A DNA stretch of 64,000 nt from Oncomelania hupensis (GCA_036898135.1 CM072512.1:36821272-36885271); one strand, 5' to 3'. Counted from the first letter of the stretch, positions 34,148 to 44,852 are shown. Notes: generated from the sequence alone by a model not told the origin. Translations and numbers: made by a program.

Positions 34148-34257
34148 GGGGCCGGGTAGCTCAGTTGGTAGAGCGTCTTACTAGTAACCGAAAGGTACCT
34201 GGTTCGAATCCCGGATTGGCCAATGTGTGACCATATTATTTTCCCCTTACCTTCAAC
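34148..34257 (+). mobile_element. tRNA-derived SINE family 1, head and start of body
   Basis: GGGGCCGGGTAGCTCAGTTGG contains box A (TAGCTCAGTTGG, 34157-34168), and GGTTCGAATCC at 34201-34211 is box B. The anticodon stem does not pair (TCTTA opposite CCGAA), so it is not a working tRNA gene although it resembles tRNA-Thr(AGT). The body AATGTGTGACCATATTATTT then TCCCCTTACC matches the minus copy at 56600-56782 until 34257. It then jumps into a LINE fragment instead of the usual body and tail. Confidence 0.75.
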
Positions 34258-34375
34258 TTTAAAGACAGGTGATACAGGCGCGGCCTTTGTTATACCTGAT
34301 TTAAAAATTTCCGAATCATATTATCTAGGTAAGGGAAAATCGATTTTCACTGCTGAACTTCTAGCCATGGCACTA
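34258..34375 (+). pseudogene. LINE RNase H N-terminal fragment inside the chimera
   Basis: One frame reads KTGDTGAAFVIPDLKISESY then YLGKGKSIFTAELLAMA. These are the first strand and the Glu helix of RNase H from an I/Jockey-group LINE. It matches the AT-rich family on the minus strand at about 24370-24450 (SSSYYIGKNISIFTAELYAILMA) rather than the GC-rich LINE that follows. Both junctions are abrupt: SINE body to this at 34257/34258, and this to the YADD LINE at about 34375. Confidence 0.7.
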
Positions 34376-34915
34376 CGGCAACTATGTACGCAGATGACAT
34401 TGCCATGTGGCGTACCACCAGACATAGACGTGTAGGCCTTGCTCATCCCTCCTTTGCTCGTGACTTTCTGCTGTTCCAGGAGGATGTTGACGGAATTGTG
34501 GACACGTTAGCTGAGGCGGGTCTTTCTCTGTCCCCAGGCAAGTCTGTCTTCATCCCATTTTCCCATAGGTGGGACCCAATTTACTCTGAGTTGACGGTTC
34601 GGGTTGGCGATACGGCGATCCCCCCGGTGCGCCAGGTTAGATACCTTGGGGTTATCTTTTGCCAGACTGGCAGTTTTGTACAACACATCAGCAGCAGTAT
34701 CGCTGCCGCGCATAGGGCAGCAAATGTTATTAAAGCTCTGCGTAGGGAAGCCTGGGGAAGGGACCCAAAGACTATGATTCTGCTATATCACTCATTGGTT
34801 AGATCTCGCCTCCTATTTGGCGCTGAGCTGCTATATAACATATCCCCCAATCAGCTTCAGCGACTTGCGGGAGCGGAGTGCGCCATACTGCGACCGTCCC
34901 GGCACCCATGGTGTA
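34376..34915 (+). pseudogene. LINE reverse transcriptase, C-terminal half (from YADD)
   Basis: The frame opens at MYADDIAMW: YADD is the catalytic motif of reverse transcriptase, so fingers and most of the palm are missing. Downstream are GLSLSPGKSVFIPF (motif D region, the GLxLSxxKS phrase of LINEs), VRYLGVIF (motif E-like RYLGV) and a thumb with QRLAGAECAIL. Around 34893-34960 the coding phase moves to the next frame, where the RNase H part continues, so a frameshift has broken the polyprotein. Codon use is GC-rich. The clade is probably I/Nimb-like because RNase H follows the RT. Confidence 0.85.
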
Positions 34916-36113
34916 TCAGGTGGCCGGAATTCTGCCGATTTGGCATCAGATTAGAAGAATGGGGGCACGCTATATTTGCAGAGCGGGTAGGGTCCATAAT
35001 TCCACTGCCCCTGAATTGCTTAGAAACTTCTCGGGTCTGAGTGGCCGTCGCCATCGCCCTGGAATTGGTGAGGTACTGGATCCCCTATTGACTGGTGTGC
35101 TTGGCCGGTTGCGTACAGTAGAGTCCATGCCAGAGAGACCTGACCCTCCCTGGGTCGCCCCTCCCTTCTCCGTCTCCCTTGCTTTTGACGGTCTTACACG
35201 TGATACACATCTCCCATTACTTACCCAGCTTGCGCGTGAGCGCCTTCATTCTATTTCAGCACATATTGAAATTTGTACTGACGGTTCTATCCATAGCGAC
35301 GGGTCGGCTGGCTGTGGCTTTGCCATTTCTGGGTTGGGAAGTTGGTCGTTCGGGGCCCCGCCAGGCTCTAGTACACTTACTGTGGAGTTGTTAGCCATAA
35401 GACAGGCCCTGAAGGCCATGGCGGATGCCGACCTGCCACGGGGTTTGTCCATGGTCGTTGCTTCCGATTCTCTGTCGGCTTTACAGTGCCTTAGTGAGGG
35501 CTATTCTCATTCCCGCCCTCATGTGATTTCACAGATACGGGACAGCGCGGAGGCGCTGCGCGACTCCGGGGTTGTGCTCTCCTTGTGTTGGGTACCGGCC
35601 CACGTGGGTATCAGTGGGAACGAGGCGGCGGACCGGGCGGCCGGTGTCGGGTCTGCAGGTGAGGCACTCACCTCCCTACGCATCTCGCCGTCGGCGACTG
35701 AGGCTGGCAGCGCCGTTGACGACAAGGTTTGGTCCGAGTGGTCTAGAGAGTTGGCCAGGTGGTGCTCCGAGCGTTCGTATTTCTATATGCCCCCATCCCG
35801 TCGCCCGTCTCCCCTCTATTCTGGCGCCCCTTGTGCCCAGCGGCTGGTGGCCATTAGAATTCTTGTTGGGCACTGGCGGTTGCGGTGGACGGCTGCTCGC
35901 CGCGTTTGCTCAGCGCACCCCAGCTTCATGCATTGTTTATTCGAGTGCGACCTCCTGGCGGAACACTTTCAGCAAGTCCGCGATCTATGTATTAATCAGC
36001 GGCTACCCTTGTCCATGGAGGGATTCCGCGGTGTACTGGCGGTTCGTGGTACAGGCTTTCTACTGGAGACCGCTAGGCTTATCCTTAGCTCGGAGGTATC
36101 CTCATTTTTGTAG
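34916..36113 (+). pseudogene. LINE RNase H and C-terminal domain, GC-rich family
   Basis: In the 411-codon frame starting at 34878, RNase H spans about residues 128-256. The catalytic set is complete: D135 (TDGS), E170 (TVELLAI), D197 (VVASDSLSA), H242 and D252 (WVPAHVGISGNEAADRA). After it comes a roughly 150-residue C-terminal domain with WRLRW, then CSAHPSFMHCLFEC, a Cys/His cluster typical of the ends of I/Jockey ORF2 proteins, and a TAG stop at 36111-36113. Only the RT frameshift and the 5' truncation mark it as dead. The intact active site suggests the insertion is fairly young. Confidence 0.88.
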
Positions 36114-37484
36114 TTACTTCCATGACTCTGCTGTGCCGGTGCTTTCCTGGACTTGGTCCCTTGCCAGGCTCGATGACCTCCGTGGCCGGCTGCGGTGCGC
36201 TGTGCATACTCCGTTAGCTGTCCAGCTGGGTGGATAGCCATGTTGTTGTATTGTCATTTTTACCATGCGGGATAGCCCCTGCTGCTGCGTATCTCTTATT
36301 TTATGACCGATGGCCACAGTGCTTACGGTATAGTCATGTTACTGTCTGGTACCCCCCTGACTTTCCGATGGCCTTCCTCTGGTGGCACTTTATGGCCATG
36401 TTGCCTTTGCTACACCAGGGGCGTTGCCGAGTTGGGGGTGATAGCCATGGTGCTGACACAATTATATACAATTTTTTAAGATTTTAACACCTTATTATGG
36501 AATAGCCTCCTGTTGCTGCACATATTTTACCAATTTACTATTTTATTTGATAGCTATATTGCTGTCTTGGCATGGTCTTGATAGCCCCTGCTGCTGTATA
36601 TATTTTATTTTATAGCCGATTGCCACAGAGCTTACGGTACAGTCATGTTACCGTCTGGTGCCCCCCCTGTCTTTCCGATGGCCTTCCTCTGGTGGCACTT
36701 TATGGCCATGTTGCCTTTGCTACACCAGGGGCGTTGCCGAGACGGGGGTGATAGCCATGGTGCTGACATATTTATATATAAATTTTTACGATTTTAATAC
36801 CTTATCAGGGGGATAGCCTCCTGATGCTGTACATATTTTATTATTTTATTACCCTATGGCTCGTAGCTATATTGCTGTCATGGCATGGTCATGATACCGT
36901 CAGGTACCCCCCTAACTTTCCGATGGCCTCCCCCCGGGTGTCACTTTAATGGCCATGTTGCCGGTGCTATACCGGGGGCTGTTGCCGAGTCGGGGGTGAT
37001 AACCACGATGTTGATATAATTTTATACAGTCTTTTACAGATCCTATTGATGTTTTATTTTACAATTTTATGGCGATTGCCATGGATGTTTGTCTTATACG
37101 CTGAACCCCGGCCAAGCTGGGGGAGACTCATCAGTTTTAACTTGTTTGTGTTCCCTCCATATGACCTAATTTGCTGATTTCATTTTGTCCTTGTAATCTG
37201 TTTTACCGTGGTCCTGAATTTTTTACTATAATCTTACTAGTTCTTCACTGTACTCGACTTCTGTCTTCTCGACTTTTAATCAATAGTTTAAACTGTTCTT
37301 AGTTATGCCAACGCGTCTGGGATAGCAATATCAATGTTATCACCCCAGCGTCGAGCGAGTTCGACTTATCTCTCCACCCCCGTGTGCCAGACTGCTCTGT
37401 TATCTTAATAATATATGATTATTCCCATAATTAGCCGCATAGGCATCGTTCCATATTTATTCTATGGTTTTTGACTTCTTATTT
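36114..37484 (+). repeat. LINE 3' UTR with about 310-bp tandem repeats
   Basis: GATAGCCCCTGCTGCTG starts units at 36271 and 36580 (period 309). Each unit contains CTTACGGTATAGTCATGTTAC, CCGATGGCCTTCCTCTGG, CACTTTATGGCCATGTTGCC, CACCAGGGGCGTTGCCGAG and GGGGGTGATAGCCATGGTGC. A third, partly deleted unit starts near 36864 (TAGCTATATTGCTGTCATGG, against 36551). The arrangement resembles LINE 3' UTRs grown by tandem duplication. No frame is conserved between units. Confidence 0.85.
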
Positions 37485-37535
37485 TGTCCCCTATATGCTT
37501 GTGTGTCTGGGGACGTTAATTTATTTAATGAATGA
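37485..37535 (+). mobile_element. LINE 3' terminal hairpin and (AATGA)n tail
   Basis: GTCCCC (37487-37492), a loop with TATATGCTTGTGTGTC, then GGGGAC (37510-37515), GTTAATTTATTT and ATGAATGAATGA. It is contiguous with the LINE 3' UTR and no SINE head lies between, so the hairpin belongs to the LINE. It is the same hairpin as in the tail-only inserts and in SINE family 1. Confidence 0.75.
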
Positions 37536-37537
37536 AT

Positions 37538-37850
37538 GAATGGTCGATTCCTTTCATCCATACCTGCGAAACGATCAACGGGGAAGCATCAAGGAGGGTA
37601 CAGGTAGGTTACAAGGGGGGGTACGGAAGGTATCAAGGGGGTATGGGGAGGTATCAAGTGGGTTCGGGGAGGTATCAAGGGGGTATGGTGAGGCATCATG
37701 GGGGGGACGGGGAGATATCAGGGGGCCCCTATGGTGAGGTATCAAGGGGGATATGGGGAGGTATCATCGTCCAAATGAAACTCGCAGACAACAGTTGTCT
37801 CTCTGTCTACATTTTAAACAGCAACCTGTGTACCCTGGCTTGCCAGGGTA
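37538..37850. repeat. 300-bp dispersed repeat E with internal minisatellite, copy 1
   Basis: Almost identical to 45131-45440: ATGGTCGATTCCT, CATACCTGCGAAACGATCAACGGGG, then tandem GGGGAGGTATCAAGnGGGTnTG units (15-21 bp), ending in CGTCCAAATGAAACTCGCAG, ACAACAGTTGTCTCTCTGTC and GCAACCTGTGTACCCTGGC. The repeat starts exactly where the LINE tail ends. The Gly-rich frames it encodes differ in phase between copies and are unlikely to be expressed. Confidence 0.85.
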
Positions 37851-38084
37851 CAAAAACCACTAGTTCTGTATATATTTACAAAAACCACTAGTTCTGTATA
37901 TATTTACAGTGAAATTGCGCTTTTTCCGTCACTATAGAGCTTGAAGCGTATAGGAAGCATGCTTCTGGCAGCCTTCGACCACTGTGTACCGGGTGCGTTT
38001 TCTTCAGTCGAACTCAAAACGCGGCGATCTGAAGAGATCGCTATTACTGAGAGCGAAAGACAAATCAATTTGTTCTATTTTGAA

Positions 38085-38285
38085 ATGTAGATTGACTGCA
38101 CCCAATTTCATTATTAAAGTGAGTGGATAAACCAGAGTACCCGGCGAAAACCCTCGGTGTCTTGAAAAGTCTGGTACCTAAGACAAATAAGTTGGTCTGA
38201 CAAATAAGTTGGTTCCAACCCGCGACCTTCGGCATAGTAAACCAGCACCATAGCCACTGCCCCAGCAGACAATCCGGTCCCTACT
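38085..38285 (-). mobile_element. tRNA-derived SINE family 2, best copy
   Basis: On minus: GCAGTGGCTATGGTGCTGGT contains box A (TGGCTATGGTGCTGG) and TATGCCGAAGGTCGCGGGTT, then GGAACC contains a box-B relative (GGGTTGGAACC). The body follows: CCGAGGGTTTTCGCCGGGTA, CTCTGGTTTATCCACTCACT, TTAATAATGAAATTGGGTGC, AGTCAATCTACATTTCAAAA. A short internal duplication (GACAAATAAGTTGGT) lies at 38181-38214. Confidence 0.65.
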
Positions 38286-38411
38286 ATTTATTATAGCAGA
38301 GTATTACCATAGTGAAATAAGTGTTGAGCATCCACGACTATTTGCCTTTACTCAGTTTCTCACACTCAGTCACTGTGGATCAGTATAAGCCCCAATAACA
38401 GATTGCTGCAC

Positions 38412-38540
38412 AAGATAAGATAAGATAAGATAAGATAATTTTATTTTGCAAGGGTAAAAGAGTAAGCGCTGGATGCGCTTTTTTACATCTTGCCCTTGGG
38501 GCTTGTAACAAGAACTATTAAATACAACAAATGAATGTTA
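38412..38540 (-). mobile_element. Non-LTR 3' end with (GATAA)n tail
   Basis: On minus, GTTACAAGCCCCAAGGGCAA, GATGTAAAAAAGCGCATCCAGCGCTT, CTCTTTTACCCTTGCAAAAT, AAAATTATCTTATCTTATC. It has a small GCGCATCCAGCGC hairpin, then the pentameric tail (38412-38438). No coding part. Confidence 0.55.
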
Positions 38541-39124
38541 TAACATTAACATCATGGAACAATAACAAATAAACAATATCATCATGGAATAAATATTTTT
38601 AAAAGGGAAAGAACAAGAAGGCCACGACGACGACGAAGAAGAAGAAGAATGAGAACAAGAAGTTTAGATTAGATGGTAAAAGCTATAGCTAAATAATTGT
38701 GCCAGCTTGATCGTGGGTAGGGGCCGGAAAGAGGGATGAGAGGTAGGAGTAGGGGAGTATTAGACTGGACTGGGTTTGGAGGATGTCATGTTGGGGAAGA
38801 TCCCTCGGGATAGCTAATACTGATGATTACCATTAGTGTGCTCTCTTCTCTATGACCACATCAACAGTCAGATTGACTATGCTTCGAGAAAGCGTTTGGG
38901 TTATGTAAATGCATATCCTTTTCATGGTGGTCTGATTCAGGGTTTGAGTGACTGTCCCATTGAATGAATGAAGAGTCAGTCAGTGAACAATTGTTGCCTT
39001 ATCCTTCTGTATTGATTTTATGATGGAGGGGTTGTCTGTTTGGATAGATGTTGATGATTGATGGAGGATAGTGGATGAGGAAGTCAATGGTGATAGGTAA
39101 ATCAATAGAAAGTGGAATCGTCGC

Positions 39125-39510
39125 TTCCAACGCTATATAAATCATATCCTATCCTATCCAAACTCGAAATCGGTCGTTTCCAAGGACTTTCTCTACTCAC
39201 TCTCTGTCCCAGCAACCCTTGGTTTCTCATGTCAAGCCTCATTTTGTCAAGCTCCTTCTTTGTCCTGTCCATCCTTTTCTGCCTTCTTCTGATTGCACCG
39301 TCTGCCGATGCTTTTTTGACACATGGCATGAGTCCATCATCGTTTTTCGTTCTTCATACTGTGAGCATTTCATCGTGTTGTCCTCCGAAGTCTCATTGGT
39401 GGGAACCAAGTCTTCTTCTCAACATGCTTTTATTCTTCGTTGTAGAGAGAGGATTCCATGTTTCGCAAGCCTATAGGAAGATGAAGATGACAAGGGAGAT
39501 AAGAGTGTGT
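39125..39510 (-). pseudogene. Second RTE-like LINE 3' end
   Basis: A minus frame of 75 codons (39102-39329) has DGAIRRRQKRMDRTKKELDK, then MRLDMRNQGLLGQR, resembling the GRPKxRWMDxxKEDLDxMxL end of another RTE-type LINE subfamily. Farther upstream on minus (39330-39500) the bases match the positions of the REDNIREWTG family (AGACCTACAACGAAGAATAC-like block), frames broken. A (TATCC)n-type tail and GCTATATAAATCATATCC lie at 39130-39160. Confidence 0.55.
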
Positions 39511-39559
39511 GATACACACTCACGTTCTGCACTGCGACAAACATCGTTCTAGACGACTG

Positions 39560-41250
39560 AGTTTTTTTAAGTTTTAATGAAAACGTAAACCGTAAAGAGG
39601 GGACTCATTGCAGGAATAAGATTTCAGCAGTGTGTTCGTTTTTGTTGGCGTGTTCGGATATCAAACATTGTATTTTCTAGACAACTATATTGTATCAAAC
39701 ATAAGTGACGAAAAAAGTGTGGTATTTTTAGTCGACTCAAAACAAAGGGTTCACCTACTTTCGTATCAGAGACTAAAGAATTATCATTTTTAAGCAGTAA
39801 TTGACATTCTAAAAACCAATGATTAATATTTGGTTTTGGGGGTCATATAAACTTCAGTTAAGATTCTCATTGTATCATCATTCTTAGTGCAGGTATATAG
39901 TTTTCGCTTTTCATCGATTTGTATTTTTAAGAAAAAAGAAAATGCAATCTTTTTTAATTTGTGCTAGAAGTCTGATGAATAACTATGCTGAACTAGTTAG
40001 TGTTAAGGGGGCTCTTAAGTCCAAAGCATATCTTTAAGAGACAAAAAAAAAAGGGCTTTTTTGCTTGATGTGGTCTAATATTGAGGTAGAACAAGATGCT
40101 TGGTTCGGCCTTATGGCGCAGTGGCACAAAGTGAAAAGGGGTTCAATAAGAGGAACGTATGTGACATACACATAATAGGTTTTCCCTCCCTCACTGGTGC
40201 AGAATAGTATATTTTTAGGTTATCATAAAAAGGAGTTTCTTTGAGTATAGCGACATGTTTTGATTGATGTGAGTATTGTTGTGCGATGATCCGAGGGGTG
40301 ATATTTTATATAGACGCGATATTAGATATTATTTATAACATTATTATTATTATTATTATTTACAATTATTATTTATTATTATTATTGAATTCTTAGAACT
40401 CTTTACATTCAACAGTATAGTCTTAAAATCATTTATTTTAATACTCTCTTGATAGAACTATACGATACGATCGGGGGATGTACAGTAGGACAAAAGGAAG
40501 ACTAACCTACATTCATTTGCTGAGAGAGATGTTTAGGAATTCCTTTTGTAAAAAATTATATAAATATAATAATTGAAATAAAAGATTAGGAAAGTATAGA
40601 TGTTCGCTTACATCAGGATGCACAAAATTGTGGTGTGTAGAGTGCCTGCACATTCTGGTGGTTCAGTTGATTTATTTGGTTTTTTTTTATATTATGGTTT
40701 AAAATTTAAGGAAATATTGGGTTTTTTAGAACAATGTTTTGTGTTTTATGTTTGTAAAATATGTTTTGGTAGTTATTTATAAATTTGGTATATAAATTTA
40801 TTTAGTTTTTATTTGTTAGTCACATGACAATAGTTTGGAACAAATAATTTGTTAAAATTCTGTAATTGTTGAAAGATGAATTATGAAGGTAACACGTGTG
40901 CCCTAAATACACATCTATCTAGAGGTGATGCTGATAGCCTACTGCCAATTACTATTTAATTTAATATCTCCGTTTTCTGTAAAAAAAAATCAGCTGTAAC
41001 AATGCATGTAGATTTCGAATAAATAAGTTTGAATTTGCCACTTTAAACGGCCGCTATTAGACTAGCTCTTCTCTCACACTATGATGGAGTTTAACAACAT
41101 TTAAAACAATTCAAACTCATTTATCTCTATTTACTCTGCGTATATTTTCTGATAGATTACACTTCACATAAGTCATCAAACTTTAAAAAGATATTGTTTC
41201 GCCCCAAAAACTAGTGTAGTTTCACAAGGTGTGGTTGGAACACTTCGCAA
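39560..41250. other. AT-rich unclassified sequence
   Basis: A short (ATT)n block at 40340-40385. Otherwise no recognised gene, SINE box or terminal inverted repeat. Confidence 0.4.
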
Positions 41251-41849
41251 TGTGTCTGCATTTCGTTGTTTGTCAACCCGCGATTAATCCACTCCCACCA
41301 ATCCGCGATCTTTTTTTTTTTAAATTCTTCGTGTGAAAAAAAAAATAGTTTCAATCACACTTTGGGGCCCTTTGGGACTAGTTTAAAGCTGAGCACCTTT
41401 TTACCGTGTGTCAAAGCACACACAACAATGGGGCAAAAAGCCCTTGTTGCAAACCCGTTAGCCTCAGCCGAGGATTATCGGCGGATTCACACACTGTCAT
41501 GCAGCTATGCTAGGGCATCGGGTAACCGCATTATTTTGAACTCAGAGAGAGAAAGAGAAATGGTCGGTTGTACGTTCATTCTCCAAGAGATTTAGGCGAC
41601 TTGTTTAATACAGGATGGTATCTGTCATCTTTGGCACTCTGACAGTTATGTTTACTCAATGTGTGACCGGTTAGCGTCGCGTTAGCACAGTGGTCTTTAA
41701 CGCCGAAGTTACCATTGCCGAACAAAAGTGCGTGGATCCATCCTCGCATGGGAAGGTTGGGGAGGGGTCGGAAGGTGTGAGGGGGGTGGGGGTGGGGAAT
41801 AGGGGTAGAGGGAAAATAAATAATTAACTTGGCTACGAGGCTTATCAGG

Positions 41850-42075
41850 TCACCAATGCCTTCGGGTGAGAGTATAAACCGATAACTAGTCTGTGTACGC
41901 GTGCATTCCACCGCACGGGCTTTAAAGATCCTGACGCTCGTGGCCTAGTGGGGTGATCGAGTGCAAGAAACATCAACACACCCCGTATAGGTTCTCCCTT
42001 GTCCTGGGTTGCGGCTGCTCTCGGTGGGTGTCGCGCTTTCCCTGAGAAGGTCCAGGCTCCCGCCCTGTAGACGAG
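41850..42075 (+). repeat. Dispersed repeat F (GCGCTATATAA family), body fragment
   Basis: CTTCGGGTGAGAGTATAAACCGA, CTAGTCTGTGT, CGGGCTTTAAAGATCCTGACGCTCGTG matches the minus strand of 61990-62105 and 57040-57140. The 3' half with the GCGCTATATAA end is missing here. Confidence 0.6.
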
Positions 42076-43047
42076 TGTGTTTATTCTTTGTGGACGCACT
42101 TCTCTAAACGTTGAAGAAGCCGTTAATCGAGGTTCAGCCCTGTTCATCCCCATGTAAATGCTTTTATCTCCCCGATTGTTTATACATGTATCGGAGCCCT
42201 TGCGCGCCACAGAATTGGAGAAGGTCAGTTTGTGCATAATTATCTAATGCACTGAATGTTACGGGGATCGTCATACATTCGAAGTGTCTGGGCATGCTGA
42301 GGTGTAGATCTACTGCGTACACTGCGTTTGCTTCAGCAAGCTCGGCTAAACTGTATGGTGGTTTACGTTGTGACCTGAGGAGGCCTCTGTGATTCTGCTC
42401 TACACTTGCTGATCTTCGTGAACGTGATTCAATGGATGCCATCGAGTGTAAAATTACAGAATTTACCAAATTGATTTCCTCTCAAGAGGAATAGGACAAA
42501 CATTACTTTTTAAAAAAAAATCTACTTAGTGTGTCGCAGGAGTTGCTCTTGTAAAATAAATCCTCATAACCTAAAAATTTAAAAATAACAATAATAATGT
42601 GGAGAAAGTCCTTAAAATTGTGATTCAAGCCACGGCAATTTCTTTCTGGAAATCCCTTTATTATAAGACGATAATGTTGATGATGATGACGATCATGATG
42701 ACGATGGATAGTCTGCTGATGCCACTTTTGTTGATGAAACTCGGGTGTGTTCCTTAAGTAGAACATTTTTAACATATGAACACCGCCTATGACAAACATG
42801 CGGTGAGCAATCTCTTCAGCGTTGTCGACGCAATACATGTCCCGCTGTCTACAAGGAGATGAACGTTCTATAGTCACCAAACCCGTTTTAATAGCGTTGA
42901 AGGTTCTGATCATCGTGGCTCACCCCACATTATTCCATTTGAAAGAACTTCAATGCCCGATATGTTTAATTCAGCCTATAGGTTACGTATCCATATGATG
43001 GAAACGGCAGACATACGAGGTGCCGTTAAAAGTACAAATCTTAAGGT

Positions 43048-43057
43048 CGCAAACACA

Positions 43058-43092
<35 letters not shown>
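43048..43092. repeat. (CA)n microsatellite
   Basis: CACACA with two TA and TC interruptions. Confidence 0.9.
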
Positions 43093-43097
<5 letters not shown>

Positions 43098-43637
43098 CAC
43101 TCACAGTGAATTACGCATCTGCAGCAGTTTTTGCCATGTGGATAGTCTACGTACCTCTAGCCTGTTGCCTATGACGCTTCGTCAGATAGATCTGTTTGAC
43201 ACAGTGTGTCTCCCAAACTAGATCCCCGACACTCAGTGGATAGGACCAAATTGTGAATGTCAGCGACGTTGGCGGTTCATTTCAAATTTCACAGTGAACG
43301 ACAACCATCTGAACGACAAACAACGGTGGGCCAAGAGCACACGGAAAGGGATGGGAACGTACGTGGAAAATAAGCTTACCATCACCGACCGCCACCCGCA
43401 TAGCTAGAAATTAAGCATCTCCTGTGGCCGGATCAGTTGTAGAGGGTAAACCAACTCAACACATCCCACCATCGTAGTTATTAGCATCGACGAGCTAAGT
43501 AAAGCCTAAACTTTACATAAGGAACTCTCAGCGTATCACAAGTGTGGCCGGGTGCTACATGTCAATGTGGCCGGGCCTTAAGGAATCGGCTGCCCCTTTC
43601 CGTTCAAAGGCAACCCCCGTCTATCATTTATTGCATA

Positions 43638-43709
43638 CGTTCCCTATATGCGCAAAGTGTCCGGGGACTCTAATCTAGCAAACGAAACGAAACGAAACGA
43701 ACGTTTTCC
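43638..43709 (+). mobile_element. Tail-only retroposon with (AACGA)n and 7-bp TSD
   Basis: TTGCATA flanks at 43631-43637 and 43710-43716. The insert begins CGTTCCC, one base before the stem GTTCCC/GGGGAC (with a G-U pair in place of C-G), continues TCTAATCTAG and ends in AACGAAACGA repeats. No body sequence is inside the duplication. Confidence 0.6.
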
Positions 43710-44636
43710 TTGCATAACCAGTCAAAAATAGTATGTCTGTATAGTAATAATAATGGAAATATGTTTGAACATTATTCTGTTTTTGTATGAAGCCAGATTG
43801 AATTTGTTTCAAGTTTTATTTTTTTCTTGTTTTTAACATGCTTAAGTGGGTTTGCTATAATGTTATATATATTATTTGTTTGATCATTTTGTGCAAAAGG
43901 CCCACTAGTATGAAAGAGACAAAGAAAAATAGGTTTAGGAACCCATCAACCCCCTTCCTTCATTTTCCTTCTGCATTTGGTTCATATTTGATCTCGTTTG
44001 CCTGCCTCTTCAACAGTATTTAATTTCAAGTCCCCTCAAATCGAGTCATAGCAAAATCCAACATTAACGCAAGAGTTTCGCAGCAAACTTTGAATCGAGT
44101 CTCACAAACTCAGCCCACAGTAACAAAAATAATATCAAAAACAACCTTACCAACTAAAATAAGAGGTAATAATGGATCAGTCAACAATAGGGCATTAATT
44201 AGTTACTTAGTAATTTTTTGTAGGTTTATAGGGTCCAGCGGATGGGGCATCGAATAATTTACATGGAATCAATGATGCGTTCAAAATTTTACAAAATGAA
44301 TGTGTTGAAGGAAACACCTCTATATGCAGTACTTGTCTATATATATAAATTGCTTAGCCGGAAGTCCTTCTTGCCTCTACTATAAAGTTTGTCCGGTATG
44401 GACGCTGATCTGGGCAGGTGCTGGCCGCTGCGGATCGGCCTGCTGTGTGCTCAAAACCAGCGAAATCGTTATAGCCGACATTTCCTTACCGAACGTTTAA
44501 CCGTTTCTGAGATAAATAAATAAACAAAATGTCCACAAACTGCAATAGCCTAATTCCGCGCGCTTCCATTAAAAATCAAATTGAGGTTTCAGCATGTTTT
44601 CCCATATAGACCAAAAAATGTATGGTATTTCTAGGA

Positions 44637-44717
44637 AGCGTTGGTAGCCTACTTAGTAAAACATTCGCCTACCGTTCAGGGCGACCCAAGTTCAAATCTC
44701 ACGCGGGCCTTTTTTTT
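44637..44717 (+). mobile_element. Degenerate tRNA-like sequence / SINE head
   Basis: GCGTTGGTAGCCTACTTAGT, AAAACATTCGCCTACCG, then AAGTTCAAATCTCACGCGGGCC has the spacing of a tRNA, with box-A-like TAGCCTACTTAGT and box-B-like GTTCAAATC (44690-44698), followed by a T-run that would end Pol III transcription. Mismatches in both boxes and in the acceptor stem argue for a pseudogene or SINE head. Confidence 0.45.
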
Positions 44718-44789
44718 GTTTGTTTGTTTTTTTAACACTACAATATGGATATTTTTCTTTTTGATTTAGGCTTTTTACCTTTAATTTAA

Positions 44790-44852
<63 letters not shown>

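Noticed and set aside
34148..34221. tRNA-Thr gene
   Set aside because: Boxes A and B are good but the anticodon stem cannot pair, and the same head plus a common body recurs at 56600-56782, so it is a SINE head.
37532..37891. Gly/Arg-rich 119-codon frame with GEVSRGYGE repeats
   Set aside because: It is the minisatellite core of repeat E. The second copy at 45.1 kb reads through a different frame.
42164..42469. 101-codon minus frame with KPPYSLAELAEANAVYAVDL, briefly considered as forkhead-like
   Set aside because: Only KPPYS resembles the start of a forkhead domain. The rest does not follow the fold, and part of the frame's 3' end overlaps the edge of repeat F.
43430..43640. SINE body upstream of the hairpin tail at 43638
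   Set aside because: GTGGCCGGATCAGTTG looked box-A-like, but no box B follows at the right distance, and the 7-bp TSD places the insert boundary at the hairpin itself.
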